Origin: Nephrocerus scutellatus | Taxonomy: Eukaryota > Arthropoda > Insecta > Diptera > Pipunculidae | Reading direction: 5' to 3' | Assembly (NCBI GenBank): GCA_947095585.1 | Contig: OX352763.1 | Span: 104,139,908 to 104,203,907, forward strand | Length of the DNA stretch: 64,000 nucleotides | Shown: piece after piece, positions 43,380 through 53,062 of the stretch | How positions within the stretch are numbered: position 1 is the first letter of the stretch | Layout of the letters: every line of letters starts with the position of its first letter | The notes under the pieces: generated by a model | Databases searched by the model: none | What the model was told of the DNA's origin: nothing | What the model saw: only the letters and a program-made list of their open reading frames with translations | Position numbers and translations under genes: made by a program

Positions 43380-44101
43380 GTGTTGTCTTTTATACAGACA
43401 TTGTCCCGATAAATTTTTTTTGATCTTATACTAGATAAAGGAAACAACAAAAAATGATTTCTGTGAAGGGATATAAACGAGGTTCGAACACGAGCCACTA
43501 CTGGCTGAAGAGACAAAACCATGTTTGGTCCTGTATAAGCGTATCCAGCTTGAAACAGAATTTCCATGGCATTTTCTAAACTGTCCGGGTTTCTGCAAAA
43601 TAATATCGTTTTCATGGGCTACGGCATTTTGCTTTTAAAAATGTTTAGAGCAGTGCGTTTATTATTTTCTGCACTTTGTCTTACAGCTCCTTCCCCCAGT
43701 ATGTTAAATGTTTTATTATTAAGCCTACGCAGTTTGTCTTTAATCTCGTTAAAGAATTCTGTTGTGTTAGTTTTAAAAGTTACCGCCCTAAGTTCATCAT
43801 AAAGTTCCTCTAATGATAGTTTGTCGCCAAAGTTATTTTGTAGAACTGTTTTTATTTGTTCCCGGGAAGTGGCATGACAATTTATTTCAATTGTTTGTCT
43901 TGCCTTTCCCTTAAGTTTGCTTTTGATAATATCTGAGAATAATAGTTGGGATAATTCATCGTATGTTCGCAAAATTGGGTGGATTCTTTCTATCAAGGTA
44001 AGAAAGTTTTGTAGGTCCTTTAGGTCGCCGTTGAACTCAGGTAGGTTGTTAAGGTATTTCAAGGGATTAATGACTACTCTATTAGGGTCTGGATTCGCCA
44101 T
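43380..44101 (-). pseudogene. Gypsy-type Gag protein
   Basis: A nearly intact minus frame beginning with Met at 44101 right after a stop: YLNNLPEFNGDLKDLQNFL, then IKSKLKGKARQTIEINCHAT, NNFGDKLSLEELYDELRAV, FFNEIKDKLRRLNNKT, and in the next frame MKTILFCRNPDSLENAMEIL. These blocks match capsid of gypsy/17.6-like gag (EF-GD...KL-GKA...FGD-x-x-S-x-x-EL-x-x-EL). A one-base slip near 43617 separates the last block. No zinc knuckle is seen after 43380. Confidence 0.75.
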
Positions 44102-44102
44102 T

Positions 44103-44429
44103 TTATTTCAGTTTTTGTTTTTTATAAAGGAAAACGTAAGGGAAAATCTCATATTGGGCATACAAACTCGAACTACAACCCCCCTGTGGCAAAACTTTTT
44201 CCTGCCTATAAACTTTCCCGTCATACGACACATAACACAATTCATCGAGATCATACCTCAACAACCTCTCCAATAACCTCACCCCCAAATTCAACGGACC
44301 CCTGTAACCCCCTTCCGCTATCTTTCCCACTATTATCTTCTTCAGCTTCTCACGCGGTATCCGGGTGAACATGTCCACTATGTCCACCTTCAAAAGAACA
44401 TAACCCTCCACATACCCAACTCTCCCCAA
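44103..44429 (-). pseudogene. Reverse-transcriptase-like fragment
   Basis: Minus frame: GYVLLKVDIVDMFTRIPREK, then YDGKVYRQEKVLPQGGCSSS, then LYAQYEI. LLK-D-x-x-x-[ML]FT-x-IP with Y-x-G-x-x-Y-x-Q-x-x-x-LPQG resembles motif A and motif B of Penelope-like RTs more than LTR or LINE RTs. The D-D of motif C is not present. It directly abuts the Gag start in the same orientation, so the join is a rearrangement. Confidence 0.4.
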
Positions 44430-44870
44430 CTTTCCCGTTTAGTAATTTGTACTACTTTATATTTTTTAGCATTAAATAATCAGTTCTACCTTATATCTGT
44501 TTTTTGTTCCTCTTGATGTAGTAGTGTTGACTTTGTTGGATGTAGTTGTTGCACTTGTTGCTGCTGCTGTTGTTTCACTTCTATTTGCACAAATCACTAT
44601 CTTAAGTGAGTATTTTATATGCAAAAAGTTCACTCGCGTTAAATCGTTGAGACGAACTATTTTTAAGGATATACGCGTATCCTACCGACTGCGCCAGAAA
44701 TATGTATGAATTTTAAATTAACTAAAAAAAAACAAATTTTCAGTTTGGTTTCACACTTTATTGAATCTATCTTAAGACTAACTCTACAATACAATTTTAG
44801 GTGGTACTTATAATATTCTTTATGATGATCTTGCATCTTTCATCGTCGATGCGGTTCAGTAGTGGCCGTA
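44430..44870. other. No gene seen
   Basis: The plus frame at 44524-44709 has a hydrophobic start only. TTTATTGAATCT near 44758 might be an LTR polyadenylation area; no further support. Confidence 0.3.
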
Positions 44871-44884
44871 AACAGTTCTTTGGA

Positions 44885-45092
44885 ATTGTTTGTCAATTTC
44901 TAGTGCAATGCATTTTCGTTTCCACAGAACTTTGTCTGTGTGAACGGAAGTCCAATTGGGTTATTTGAATTTGTCTCATTCATTAATCGGCACGTTTCGC
45001 TGTAGACAATTCCCGAGAATTTCCTAATTCATAATTTATTAAATGCATTTACGTTTCCACAGAATTTTGTCTGTGTGAACGAAAATGCAATT
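44885..45092. repeat. Duplicated hairpin unit
   Basis: Two copies, about 133 bases apart, of GCATTTTCGTTTCCACAGA-loop-TCTGTGTGAACGAAAATGC type hairpins (44911-44949 and 45044-45088), 40-45 bases each. The second pairs 17 of 19 bases. They are small foldback repeats of unknown origin. Confidence 0.65.
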
Positions 45093-45725
45093 TTCCTTAT
45101 TGTGACAAAAAAGGTAGATTTTATATTATATGAGTGGGTGTTACTATTTATAACTCTTAATCTTGTTTTAGTGGGTAGCATTCAGTGAAAACCCAGAGAG
45201 AGAGAAATCTATAGTGGAGCAAATTGGCCGTTTACAACAAAAATCGTGACTTATTTGTATTACCATTTTTATATGGGTGCTTGCTCCTTTTCTGTATTCA
45301 TACCGGCAGCACTGTCGACGAATATGCGAGGTTTACACTGCAAAGCAAAATAGAAAAAAAATGTGAAGAAAAAAAATGAATCCATCTCTCTCTGTTTGCC
45401 ACCAAATATTTTTACACAACTTGCTTCTAGTCATGAGTACTAGGACACTAGGATTCGTATAAACCACAAAAAAAAACCAAGTACAAACATTCTATAGGAG
45501 TTTGTTTCCATTGAGCGAATTTGAGGGCGACTCAAAAACTCAGTGGATCAAACCAAAACTTATCACCGGAGACAAACAGGTGGGTGGTCCCATTTCAGTT
45601 CGTCGAGCTTCTGACTGCGTCGATGAAGATGGATATACTCGTGGGGCCGGTAGGGGCTGCGAGCTGCGTCAACCACGTTTCTGGAAAGTTCCACTCAACT
45701 CTGCATTCAGTGGGTGGGGTCATCG
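45093..45725. other. No recognised gene
   Basis: Overlapping plus frames at 45502 and 45521 run into the satellite and are not supported. A purine run AGAGAGAGAG at 45197 is seen. Confidence 0.35.
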
Positions 45726-46325
45726 ATTCTCCAGCGTTTCGATGGAATGCAAATTGGGCCACCAAATTAAACAATTTTTAAACAATTATCTGTTCTTTTC
45801 GAACGCTTCGATGGAATGCAATTTGTGCCACCAAATTAAACGATTTTAAACAAGTGTAGGTTCTTTTTGAACACTTCGGTAGAATGCAAATCTTGCCACC
45901 AAATTAAACAATTTTTAAACAGTTATCTGTTCTTTTCGAACGCTTCGATGGAATGAAATTTGGGCCACCAAATTAAACGATTTTAAACAAATCACTGTTC
46001 TTTTCGAACGCTTCGACGAAATGGCCACTAAATTAAACAATTTTGAACAGTTATCTGTTCTTTTCGAACGCTTCGATGGAATGAAATTTGGGCCACCAAA
46101 TTAAACGATTTTAAACAAATCACTGTTCTTTTCGAACGCTTCGACGAAATGGCCACTAAATTAAACAATTTTGAACAGTTATCTGTTCTTTTCGAACGCT
46201 GCGATGGAATGCAATTTGAGCCACCAAATTAAACGATTTTAAACAAATCACTGTTCTTTTCGAACGCTTCGACGAAATGCAATTTGGCCACTGGATTAAA
46301 CAATTTTGAACAATTATCTGTTCAG
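45725..46325. repeat. ~65-bp satellite with a 128-bp dimer structure
   Basis: Nine units of TTCTTTTCGAACGCTTCGATGGAATG...CCACCAAATTAAACGATTTTAAACAA. Key-word starts are at about 45732, 45804, 45870, 45938, 46005, 46064, 46133, 46192 and 46262. From 46005 on, 59- and 69-base units alternate, so the repeat there has a 128-base dimeric period, as in higher-order satellites. Confidence 0.85.
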
Positions 46326-46760
46326 CAAGATACCGCGAAACAAAACTCAAAGAAAAGCAAACAATATCTTCAGCGGACGTCCGTTTTCGTTCGGATCCTC
46401 GTAGCAACTCCCCGCTGCATTTTCGTTCTTCAGGCTCTTGCCCAAAAAAAAATGCATACATACAAATTTTCTCTTTGTGGCGACAACGACTGGTTATGCG
46501 TATCGTACACATAGAGTGGTGTGCGTCCATCGTGTCGATTAGATTCTCATGCAACCGGTTTTTAGGCTCTATGCATGGGAGACAATAGAGAAATCGACAT
46601 CGCATGATTTGGCGAGACAGTTCCCGTTGCGTAAAAATGGGATGGGGACGGACGCCACCAACCCAAAACGAAAACGAATATATATGCAATAATACTGCAA
46701 TACAATATTATTATATATGCAAAAAAAAATTTGTAGGCAAACAAACTAGGGTTGCCAGGG
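46326..46760. other. No recognised gene
   Basis: The long minus frame at 46156-46689 crosses from this region into the satellite and lacks domains. A palindromic GCGGACGTCCG lies at 46375. Confidence 0.35.
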
Positions 46761-46764
46761 GTTT

Positions 46765-47130
46765 CCCAAGGTAAACGATTATCGATATGTCCAAGTGTCC
46801 GCTACACAACAGCGAAGTCAGCCATTAGTGCGGCTTGGAAAAACTGTCTGGAAGATAAGCACATATCCTTAAGAGTAAATTATCAGATGTTTCAAGCGGT
46901 TTCTAAATCAGTCGTGCTGTATTGGACACAGGTTTTGGATTATAAGATGTATGATGCCGTGGAGAACATTAAAACTTCATTTTGATTATATATTGAAAAC
47001 GCTCGCCTTGAACCAGGAAAGGTTGACTAAACGTATAGCGGAGTACAATATAGAGGCAAAAATACTTTGGTGTGATGAATGGCAGTTAATTTACTAATGA
47101 AGCTGGATGAGAAAATGCATAAAGATAACA
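46765..47130 (+). pseudogene. LINE ORF2 C-terminal fragment
   Basis: Plus frame: AKSAISAAWKNCLEDKHISL, then VNYQMFQAVSKSVVLYWTQV, then MYDAVENIKTSF, and after a frame change IENARLEP. The pattern AW...K-x-x-x-F-x-A-x-x-KSVLLY-x-x-Q-x-x-G is the thumb/linker region of R1/Jockey-like LINEs. It is short and decayed. Confidence 0.5.
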
Positions 47131-47276
47131 TCAAAAATGTAAAAAGTTCAGTACACAGATCAATATATGCAAACCTCAATCACAACCTTTGCGAAAATAA
47201 CTACTTCTTCTGCCATATATGTAGTCAATTATTTATAACCCCAATATCTGAGCTATTGCATTGCATAAACATCACT

Positions 47277-47480
47277 AGATCAGATTTTTCATTACATAGT
47301 TTCTCGATAATTGGCGAATACATCGACAGTAATGATTTGTGCGCCTTAAAAATTTGTTTGTCGGCGCACACAATCTTCACATCAAAATGAACGTTTGCGT
47401 TCAATATTTCGCTCTTGGTTGACTATAGCTAGCCGGTCAATGTTGGCATGGTGGTCCACAGGAGTAGAGAAGAAAGCTTG
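47277..47480 (-). pseudogene. BTB/POZ domain fragment, copy 1
   Basis: The minus strand has the same coding content as copy 2 (49823-50025): NANVHFDVNIVCADKQILKA, then HKSLLSMYSPIIEKL. DV-x-L-x-C-x-x-x-x-x-x-AHK-x-x-LS-x-x-SP is the BTB/POZ signature. In this copy a few bases are lost between the start and the DV segment (GCTCTTGGTTG) so the frame breaks earlier. Confidence 0.65.
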
Positions 47481-47524
47481 TAACGTTTTAAGTATAATTG
47501 CTGTTGATGTTAACGATTCGCGAG

Positions 47525-47690
47525 CTGACGGGTGGCTGAATGGCTAACGGCGGGGTGCACCCCAAGCGGTGCTCTAGCTAGCTCGCCGAGATATGGGGGG
47601 GTTCTTGCCGGCCAGTCCATGCCCTTTTACTGTTACACAAAAAATATATTAAATAATGCGTGCACTAGAGAGAAAGGAAAGGAGAAAGAA
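47525..47690 (+). mobile_element. Short interspersed repeat, family S1, copy 3
   Basis: GGGTGGCTGAATGGCTAACG (A-box-like TGGCTGAATGG), GGGGTGCACCCCAAGCGGTG, CTAGCTAGCTCGCCGAGATA, GGGGGGTTCTTGCCGGCC, then GCGTGCACTAGAGAG and a purine tail. It is the best preserved of four copies. Confidence 0.6.
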
Positions 47691-48945
47691 ATCAAAAAAA
47701 AAAGGAAAGGAACAAAGAAAGAACTTCCAGTGATTCTAAGGAAGAGGATCAGGAGCAAGGCAGACCTAGAGGATTATGTTGACGACTTCATTGGCTTCAA
47801 TACTTCACCGTGACGAGGGGAGCTGTCGGCCCCGAGGAGGAAAATTAAACCATTGATGCTGTCCAGGTAAAAACCCAGCGACCACCAACAGGAACCACGT
47901 TCGAGAGGAGCAACGCCATATCAACCTCAATAATAACTCATTTGTATGTTTATTTCAATCATTAACACAAACGTTATAAAATTTTTATTCAATTAATTAA
48001 TCCCCCTTTTATAACAGAAAAGGGTACAAACTTCTTATTCTAAGTAGAGCTAACAGCTGCTCAAGGTCTATTTGTCAATTACTGTTTTTTTCTTTTGAAT
48101 CAAGAAATATTCCATTAATAGATTGTAGGCATAAGAAAAAATTAGGATTTCCCCGTATGATAATAAAAATTTAAATTTTTAGCGAAAGAAACGGAAGGAT
48201 AATCTACAGCAGCTATGTGGTTAACCCCGTATAAATGACCGAACCAAGAATAACAATTTCTTATGGTACGATTGGGACAAAAGGAAAAAAAATCTATATA
48301 TATATATATATGTAGGTATAACAAATTACCTTGTTTTTTCACAAATGATATCCGGTGCGTCTCCTCCGACAGCGCTGACGAGTTCGACGATCGGTTTCTA
48401 CTGTAATATAAGTTTATGGTTAATAGCAATAAATCTATTGGCAAGGGATTTCAGCCGGTCTAACCCGTTCGTTTCATTCGCCAAGTCGTTTATTTTCCGA
48501 GGGGTTCGAATGATATTGATTGAATTTAAGTATTTTTAATTAATTTTAGTTACCCCTCTTTACTTTATATCTATAAGTCTAAGAAATCTAACGGTAAGGG
48601 TTAGTTGGCGGTTAGCGTAACAAACAACCCAAAGAAAGCCCCAAAAAATATTATACAAAGGAACTTTAATCATGATGTTTAATCCACGAAGTGTAACACA
48701 AAAATAAATCCATCAGGGTGGCGAATCCGGCACCGGTGAGTATCGCTTGGTAGCGAAAAATTCCTTTTGATTGATTCGCGCCGCTCCCGCGCCGTAAGCC
48801 CCAAAAGCGAGTAAATAAGCGTTTTGGCATTGTTCCATTTGGCATCTAATCCTAGAAATCGGGTGCCACAATCGTAGTCTTGCAACGGTATTAGGGTATC
48901 CATCGATATGTAATACAGACAGCCTTATTTGTAATTTTGATTACC
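47691..48945. other. Mostly unrecognised sequence
   Basis: A minus segment at 48325-48390 ends in the donor-like ACAAGGTAATTTG after SSALSEETHRISFVKKQG. Similar GACAGCGCTGGCGAC-containing segments at 54595 and 57395 also run into donors. The minus frame at 48679-48903 (LIYSLLGLTARERRESIKRN) is unknown. Confidence 0.3.
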
Positions 48946-48948
48946 CTC

Positions 48949-49615
48949 CGGAAAACTTAATTGCGATGAATGTTATTTAATTAACGTTTAATAATTTATT
49001 GCTTAATGTGCAATATAATTTTAATGTGCCATTTTACTCATGAACAAAATGCACGCGCACTACTAATTTCGCCTGACTGCACGGTATCGCGATATGGAAC
49101 TGACTAGAACGATCTCGAAGCACGCGGTTTGAATCGAGCGGTTCCGGTCTTATGACGCCGGGTCCGCCATTTAAATATATATAAGTTAACAAAATATTGG
49201 TGTTAATTGATGCTTAATATTCACCAAAAAATATGAAAGGTAGGTTTTATTAGGATTATTAACCCTTTTCCCAAAAGCAGTATTGCGTAATTTTGTTGCG
49301 CATCACCTTTCCAACAGCAGTATTGCGTATTTTCGTTGCGCAGCACTAATAACACATATAGCACAAAAATACATTTTTATTAAATTTGGTAATTTTTTTG
49401 CACTTTGTGCTGATTTTTGCGCATCACTAATTTCACACCTAATAGACGCCAAATTTAACTGCGATGAGTGTTAACGTTTAATACTTTGCTGCTTAATTTG
49501 CAATATAATTTTAATCTGGTGGTCAGCCATTTTTACTTATGAACAAAATGCACGCGCACTACTAATTTGGCCTGACTGCACGGTATCGCGATATGGAACT
49601 GACTAGCCGATGGAG
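48949..49615. repeat. ~170-bp direct repeats flanking a 330-bp spacer
   Basis: The segment 48957-49108 (CGATGAATGTTA...AATGCACGCGCACTACTAAT...GGTATCGCGATATGGAACTG) returns at 49459-49608. Between them a 37-base unit with GCAGTATTGCGTA-TTT-GTTGCGCA is itself doubled (49276 and 49313). The layout could be two short LTR-like ends or a long-period tandem repeat. Confidence 0.7.
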
Positions 49616-49785
49616 GTAATTTCTCGTTCTCACCTTTCTTTCTTACAGTGCTCGGTGCAATACTATAATGGCTGGTTGTGAAAACCGACCGTATAACAAA
49701 ATTTATGTATAATGGTGTGGCTGCTGCAATACAACGTAATATGTGTTGCAGCTACAGGATGTCCCGGCTACACGATAGCCTTCAC
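49616..49785. other. No gene seen
   Basis: Spacer between the direct repeats and the BTB copy. Confidence 0.4.
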
Positions 49786-50075
49786 AAGCTGTCGCGGGTT
49801 CCATCTTCTGCGTCTGTAATATAGATCAGATTTTTCATTACATAGTTTCTCGATAATTGGCGAATACATCGACAGTAATGATTTGTGCGCCTTTAAAATT
49901 TGTTTGTCGGCGCACACAATATTCACATCAAAATGAACGTTTGCGTTCAATATTTCACTCAGAAATTGGTTGACTATAGCCAGTCAATGTTGGCCTGGTG
50001 GTCCACAGGAGTAGAGAAGAAAGCTGTCGCGGGTTCCATCTTCTGCGTCTGTAATATAGATCAGATTTTTCAATA
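49786..50075 (-). pseudogene. BTB/POZ domain fragment, copy 2, in a partial tandem repeat
   Basis: The minus frame 49768-49950 encodes NANVHFDVNIVCADKQILKA then HKSLLSMYSPIIEKLC. Upstream, across one frame change, VDHQANIDW resembles the WN-HQ-N opening of insect BTB-zinc-finger proteins. AGCTGTCGCGGGTTCCATCT through ATAGATCAGATTTTTCA is found at both edges (49786 and 50021), so the fragment sits in a ~235-base unit repeated at least in part. Known role of BTB: dimerisation. Here only the first ~45 residues of the domain are left. Confidence 0.7.
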
Positions 50076-50439
50076 CAGTCAATAAAATCGGGCTATGGGA
50101 AGTGGGTTAAAAATTGATCAGAAAATCTGACCAGCCAGCCAGCCACGTGCACTCAGAAACCGGAGAAAAGAGTTGAACTCGTATTTGGTTTAAAAATATG
50201 TTCTGATATTTTAAAATGTGACTTATTTGTAATGTGAGGATTTTTATTGTAAGAAAATAGTAGTAAAGAAAGTGTATATTGTTTGTCTAATAATGTTGCA
50301 ATAAAGAACGAGTAGAGAAAAAATGGTTGCATTTTTGTATTTTGTTTTTTTTTTTTTGGTTTTAGGACGTTGTTCTTATGACTGGGATTGGTGAGGACTA
50401 CGTTCAAAAACACTATTTAGATGAGAGCAATAAACTAGG

Positions 50440-50830
50440 TGATGATTTTAGCTGGCGAACCGGTTGCCGGGGACCGGCGATCGGGGACCACTGTTTCCCT
50501 CCTTCGTGATCGTCCCAGTCGTTCCAGCGGAAAACCCGATCATCATAGGTTATCCCCTCGGACAACCAATGGCCGGTTTAGACGTATGGGTACCTTGACC
50601 ACCTGTTCGGTTTCCGTCCTATAAATCCGGTTCGTCTTCTGGCGACCGGTGGACGGGTTGGTTGTACGGTTTATCGGTTATGATAGGCCGTCTTCCGGGA
50701 GTCATGGTCACCTGTGCTATTCCGGTCAGATGAGCCGGTCGGTCGTTGGCGTGGAGCGGAAAAAGTTTTTAGCCTTGTTGGCTGATAACGGAAGGTAACT
50801 AGGCGTTCGCGTTGACAGTTGTCGTGTGGT
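50440..50830. other. GC-rich non-coding core of the inverted-repeat unit
   Basis: CCGG-rich: GAACCGGTTGCCGGGGACCGG, AATGGCCGGTTTAG, GGCGACCGGTGGACGG and others, with more than ten CCGG/CCGGT words. It differs strongly in base use from the AT-rich flanks and may be a promoter or LTR-like regulatory segment. Confidence 0.5.
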
Positions 50831-50839
50831 GGGGGAGTG

Positions 50840-50895
50840 GGATGACTATATAAGCGGTGTGTTTATTTCTAATGGATGCGAAAGTTGCGCTTTGA
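50840..50895 (+). promoter_or_regulatory. Candidate pol II promoter
   Basis: GACTATATAAGCGG has a good TATA box (50844-50852) right after the GC-rich core. About 25-30 bases downstream is a likely start area (TTTCTAATGGATGCG). No long frame follows, so the transcript would be non-coding or broken. Confidence 0.4.
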
Positions 50896-51454
50896 CAGGT
50901 GAGGGTGGATGTGTTAATGGGTTAAATTATGATGGGTGGAGCTTTTGTTAATGGAAATGGTTGAAGTGATTTTTGTTTAAAAGCGTTTGATAACGTTAAC
51001 GGAAGTAGTGAATTTGCGATTTTCTTTATTTATTAGACAATTAAGTGGAAGAAAGGAGTTGTTTTCAGTGAAGAAAGTTCATAGACTTAGATTTTTTAAT
51101 AGTCAAATTGTGTTGTTGTTTTTTTTTGTTATTCTATATAATTAGAAGCATTTTCCAAAAAAAAGGTTTGTTGTTTGTGTTAAATGGATACGGTGAAAGA
51201 ATCGTGTTCTACAACCAAATCTGTTCAGATTGTCAGACTTCAGGAGGATGTCCATTCTTCAAAGATAAAAAAAAGATACATTTCTGCATTTTTATTATAT
51301 TTTTGTATTTAAACTCAACTAGAATAAGACGAAGTCTACTACATTTTTCTAAAACATTTTTTAAATTCTCTATATTAACTTCGCGTGCACGTGGCTGGCT
51401 GGTCAGATATTCTGATCAATTTTTAACCCACTTCCCAAAGCCCGATTTTATTGA

Positions 51455-51840
51455 AATTTTGTACACATGTGCGGTGACAATACTTTCTATTAAAATTTAA
51501 GGCCCCTCGGACCTCGGGCTCCCATACAAATATTATACAAAATTTACCCGATTTTTTTAAAATTTTATACAAATGTGTAACTCCGATTGAAAACACTTTT
51601 TGTAAAAATTTCAGAGAGATCGGGCAGTGGGATCGGGGGGCTCCCATATAAATTTTTTTTTTCCATATAGCGACATCATATCATTTCATACTATAATGAC
51701 TGTATTCTGTGTGCGCTGATGAGTGATAAAATGTAGGCAGCGCAGCGAATTTACGATTGGGGTTGTTTTGTTGTTGCGTTGCATCGGAGAGCAGAGAGTA
51801 TATATATTATATTTTAAATAAACTTCTTTATAAAGTTTTA
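51455..51840. other. Repeat-like flank, no gene
   Basis: AAATTTT(G/A)TACA(C/A)ATGTG and GGGCTCCCATA(C/T)A words occur twice each (51456/51561 and 51519/51640), so a diverged ~110-base duplication is present. Confidence 0.45.
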
Positions 51841-51851
51841 TTACGTAATAC

Positions 51852-52211
51852 TTACGATCTTTTCACTAAAACCCTAACTAGCTGACGTAATTTGGTAATA
51901 TGCCTGGGTTCGGGCAAAATTTTGGTGCTGGCCTCAGTTCCGCTGGTGTTCAATTTGTCTAAATTACTCTTGTATCTCGTATATTGGTTCCTTAGATTTT
52001 TATACAAATCTTTAATTACAATTGCTTCACATTTCAAATCTTTAAATTTTTCTTTCATCTCCACACATACTTCATCCCATAGTTTGTTCAGGATGCCGGG
52101 TGTACGGAGATTTATCGGGAGAGTGTAGTCGAACAAAGGTCGACGATCAAATACGCAATCCAAAACACAACTTTCAAATTCGTATCTACTCCCTTTTAAT
52201 ATATCCCCCAA
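51852..52211 (-). CDS. MADF-domain protein of a Harbinger element
   Basis: Open minus frame of 119 residues. CVLDCVFDRRPLFDYTLPIN, then GILNKLWDEVCVEMKEKFKD and IKDLYKNLRNQYTRYKSNLD follow the MADF (Myb/SANT-like) plan: a helix with W/F-L-D, LW-x-x-[VI]-x-x-x-[LM], and L-x-x-x-Y-x-[RK]. The N terminus is at a Met followed by GDILKGSRYEFE; the C-terminal end VRVLVKRS may continue in another exon. It is divergent to the transposase at 52655, a common layout of Harbinger elements where this protein binds DNA for the transposase. It could be a complete first exon. Confidence 0.65.
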   Translation of the reverse strand: MGDILKGSRYEFESCVLDCVFDRRPLFDYTLPINLRTPGILNKLWDEVCVEMKEKFKDLKCEAIVIKDLYKNLRNQYTRYKSNLDKLNTSGTEASTKILPEPRHITKLRQLVRVLVKRS

Positions 52212-52423
52212 TTTATTTTTTTTTTTGATGTATCCCTTTTTTTATATTCGGTTTGTCCACTACGCCATTGTCACATACGAAATTTTTAGAAATTTGTTTA
52301 GAAATGAATAAAAACATTTATGTGAAATTTGGAATGGATAAAAAAACACCTAAATTCCTTTACCGTATTTGTCTAATGGTAATAAGCGAAGTTTACAATT
52401 TATTACGAGTACCATTAGTCAGT
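52212..52423. other. Divergent intergenic part of the Harbinger element
   Basis: Contains the region where promoters for both the MADF gene and the transposase are expected; no motif stands out. A T8 run at 52220. Confidence 0.4.
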
Positions 52424-52650
52424 GTCGGTGGTACAGTGGTTAGAACCATTGGCTCCCATTCGGAGGACACCGGATTCCAAAAAACACACGAGATTTTCTG
52501 TGCAAACACCCCTTCGCCACACACGGTGCAGACAATCTGCACAGACATTAGTTTGTTTCGTCGTGGTCGTCGAGTCGGAAAAATGACAGATACTGCTTGA
52601 TCCGCCATAGTCATTATTGCACTTTTTAAAAAAAAAAAAAAACAAATAAA
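52424..52650 (+). mobile_element. tRNA-derived SINE, second type
   Basis: GTCGGTGGTACAGTGGTTAG has an A box (TGGTACAGTGG) and, at 52470-52478, CCGGATTCC, a weak B box. The tail is A14 at 52628-52643. It lies between the MADF gene and the transposase, so it inserted into the Harbinger element's 5' region. The would-be tRNA does not fold properly in the T arm. Confidence 0.6.
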
Positions 52651-52654
52651 TAAA

Positions 52655-53008
52655 AGAATTTGGACCAAGGAGTGGTACAAAAAAAGATGTGACCTTGGTA
52701 TTACCAAATTATTAAAAGAGCTGGAGATGAGTAGTTCGCCTGCTGACTTCTATAATTTTTGCCGAATGGATAAAGACAATTTATTGCAGCTGCTACAAGA
52801 GATAACTCCATTAATAACTAAACAAAAAACTTTAATGAGGGAACCAATTTCTCCAAGCGAGAGGCTTTTAATTACTTTACGCTTCCTAGCAAGCGGGGAA
52901 ACATTTGAAGATTTAAAGTTTCTGTCAGCAATCGCTCCACAAACTATAGGAAAGATAGTAATGGATACTTGTGAGGCAATTATATCAGTGTTAAGGGAAA
53001 ATATAAAA
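52655..53008 (+). CDS. Harbinger transposase, first coding exon
   Basis: Open plus frame from RIWTKEWYKKRCDLGITKLL through SPADFYNFCRMDKDNLLQLL, ITPLITKQKTLMREPISPSE, LLITLRFLASGETFEDLKFL to IGKIVMDTCEAIISVLRENI. It is the complete N-terminal helical part of HARBI1-like transposases and appears undamaged. It ends at AAA|GTGAGC (53008/53009), a good splice donor at the position where related genes have an intron. The DDE exons do not follow within this window, so the element is truncated 3'. A Met-started version begins at 52727, but homology extends upstream to 52655. Confidence 0.8.
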
Positions 53009-53062
53009 GTGAGCTGGATTTTATTTATATGTTTTTATTACATTTCAAATGATATATTGTAA

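Larger units (their letters stand above)
50079..51454. mobile_element. 1.38-kb unit with 70-74-bp terminal inverted repeats
   Basis: The left arm 50079-50152 (TCAATAAAATCGGGCT...GGGTTAAAAATTGATCAGAA...CCAGCCAGCCACGTGCAC) is repeated inverted at 51385-51454 with two or three differences and one four-base CAGC copy less. Inside lies a GC-rich stretch (50440-50830) with no long frame. No clear target duplication is seen. A third, single arm lies at 28612-28695. It is a probable non-autonomous DNA transposon of unassigned family. Confidence 0.7.

Noticed and set aside
46156..46689. 177-codon minus frame
   Set aside because: Half of it is satellite sequence; no domain.
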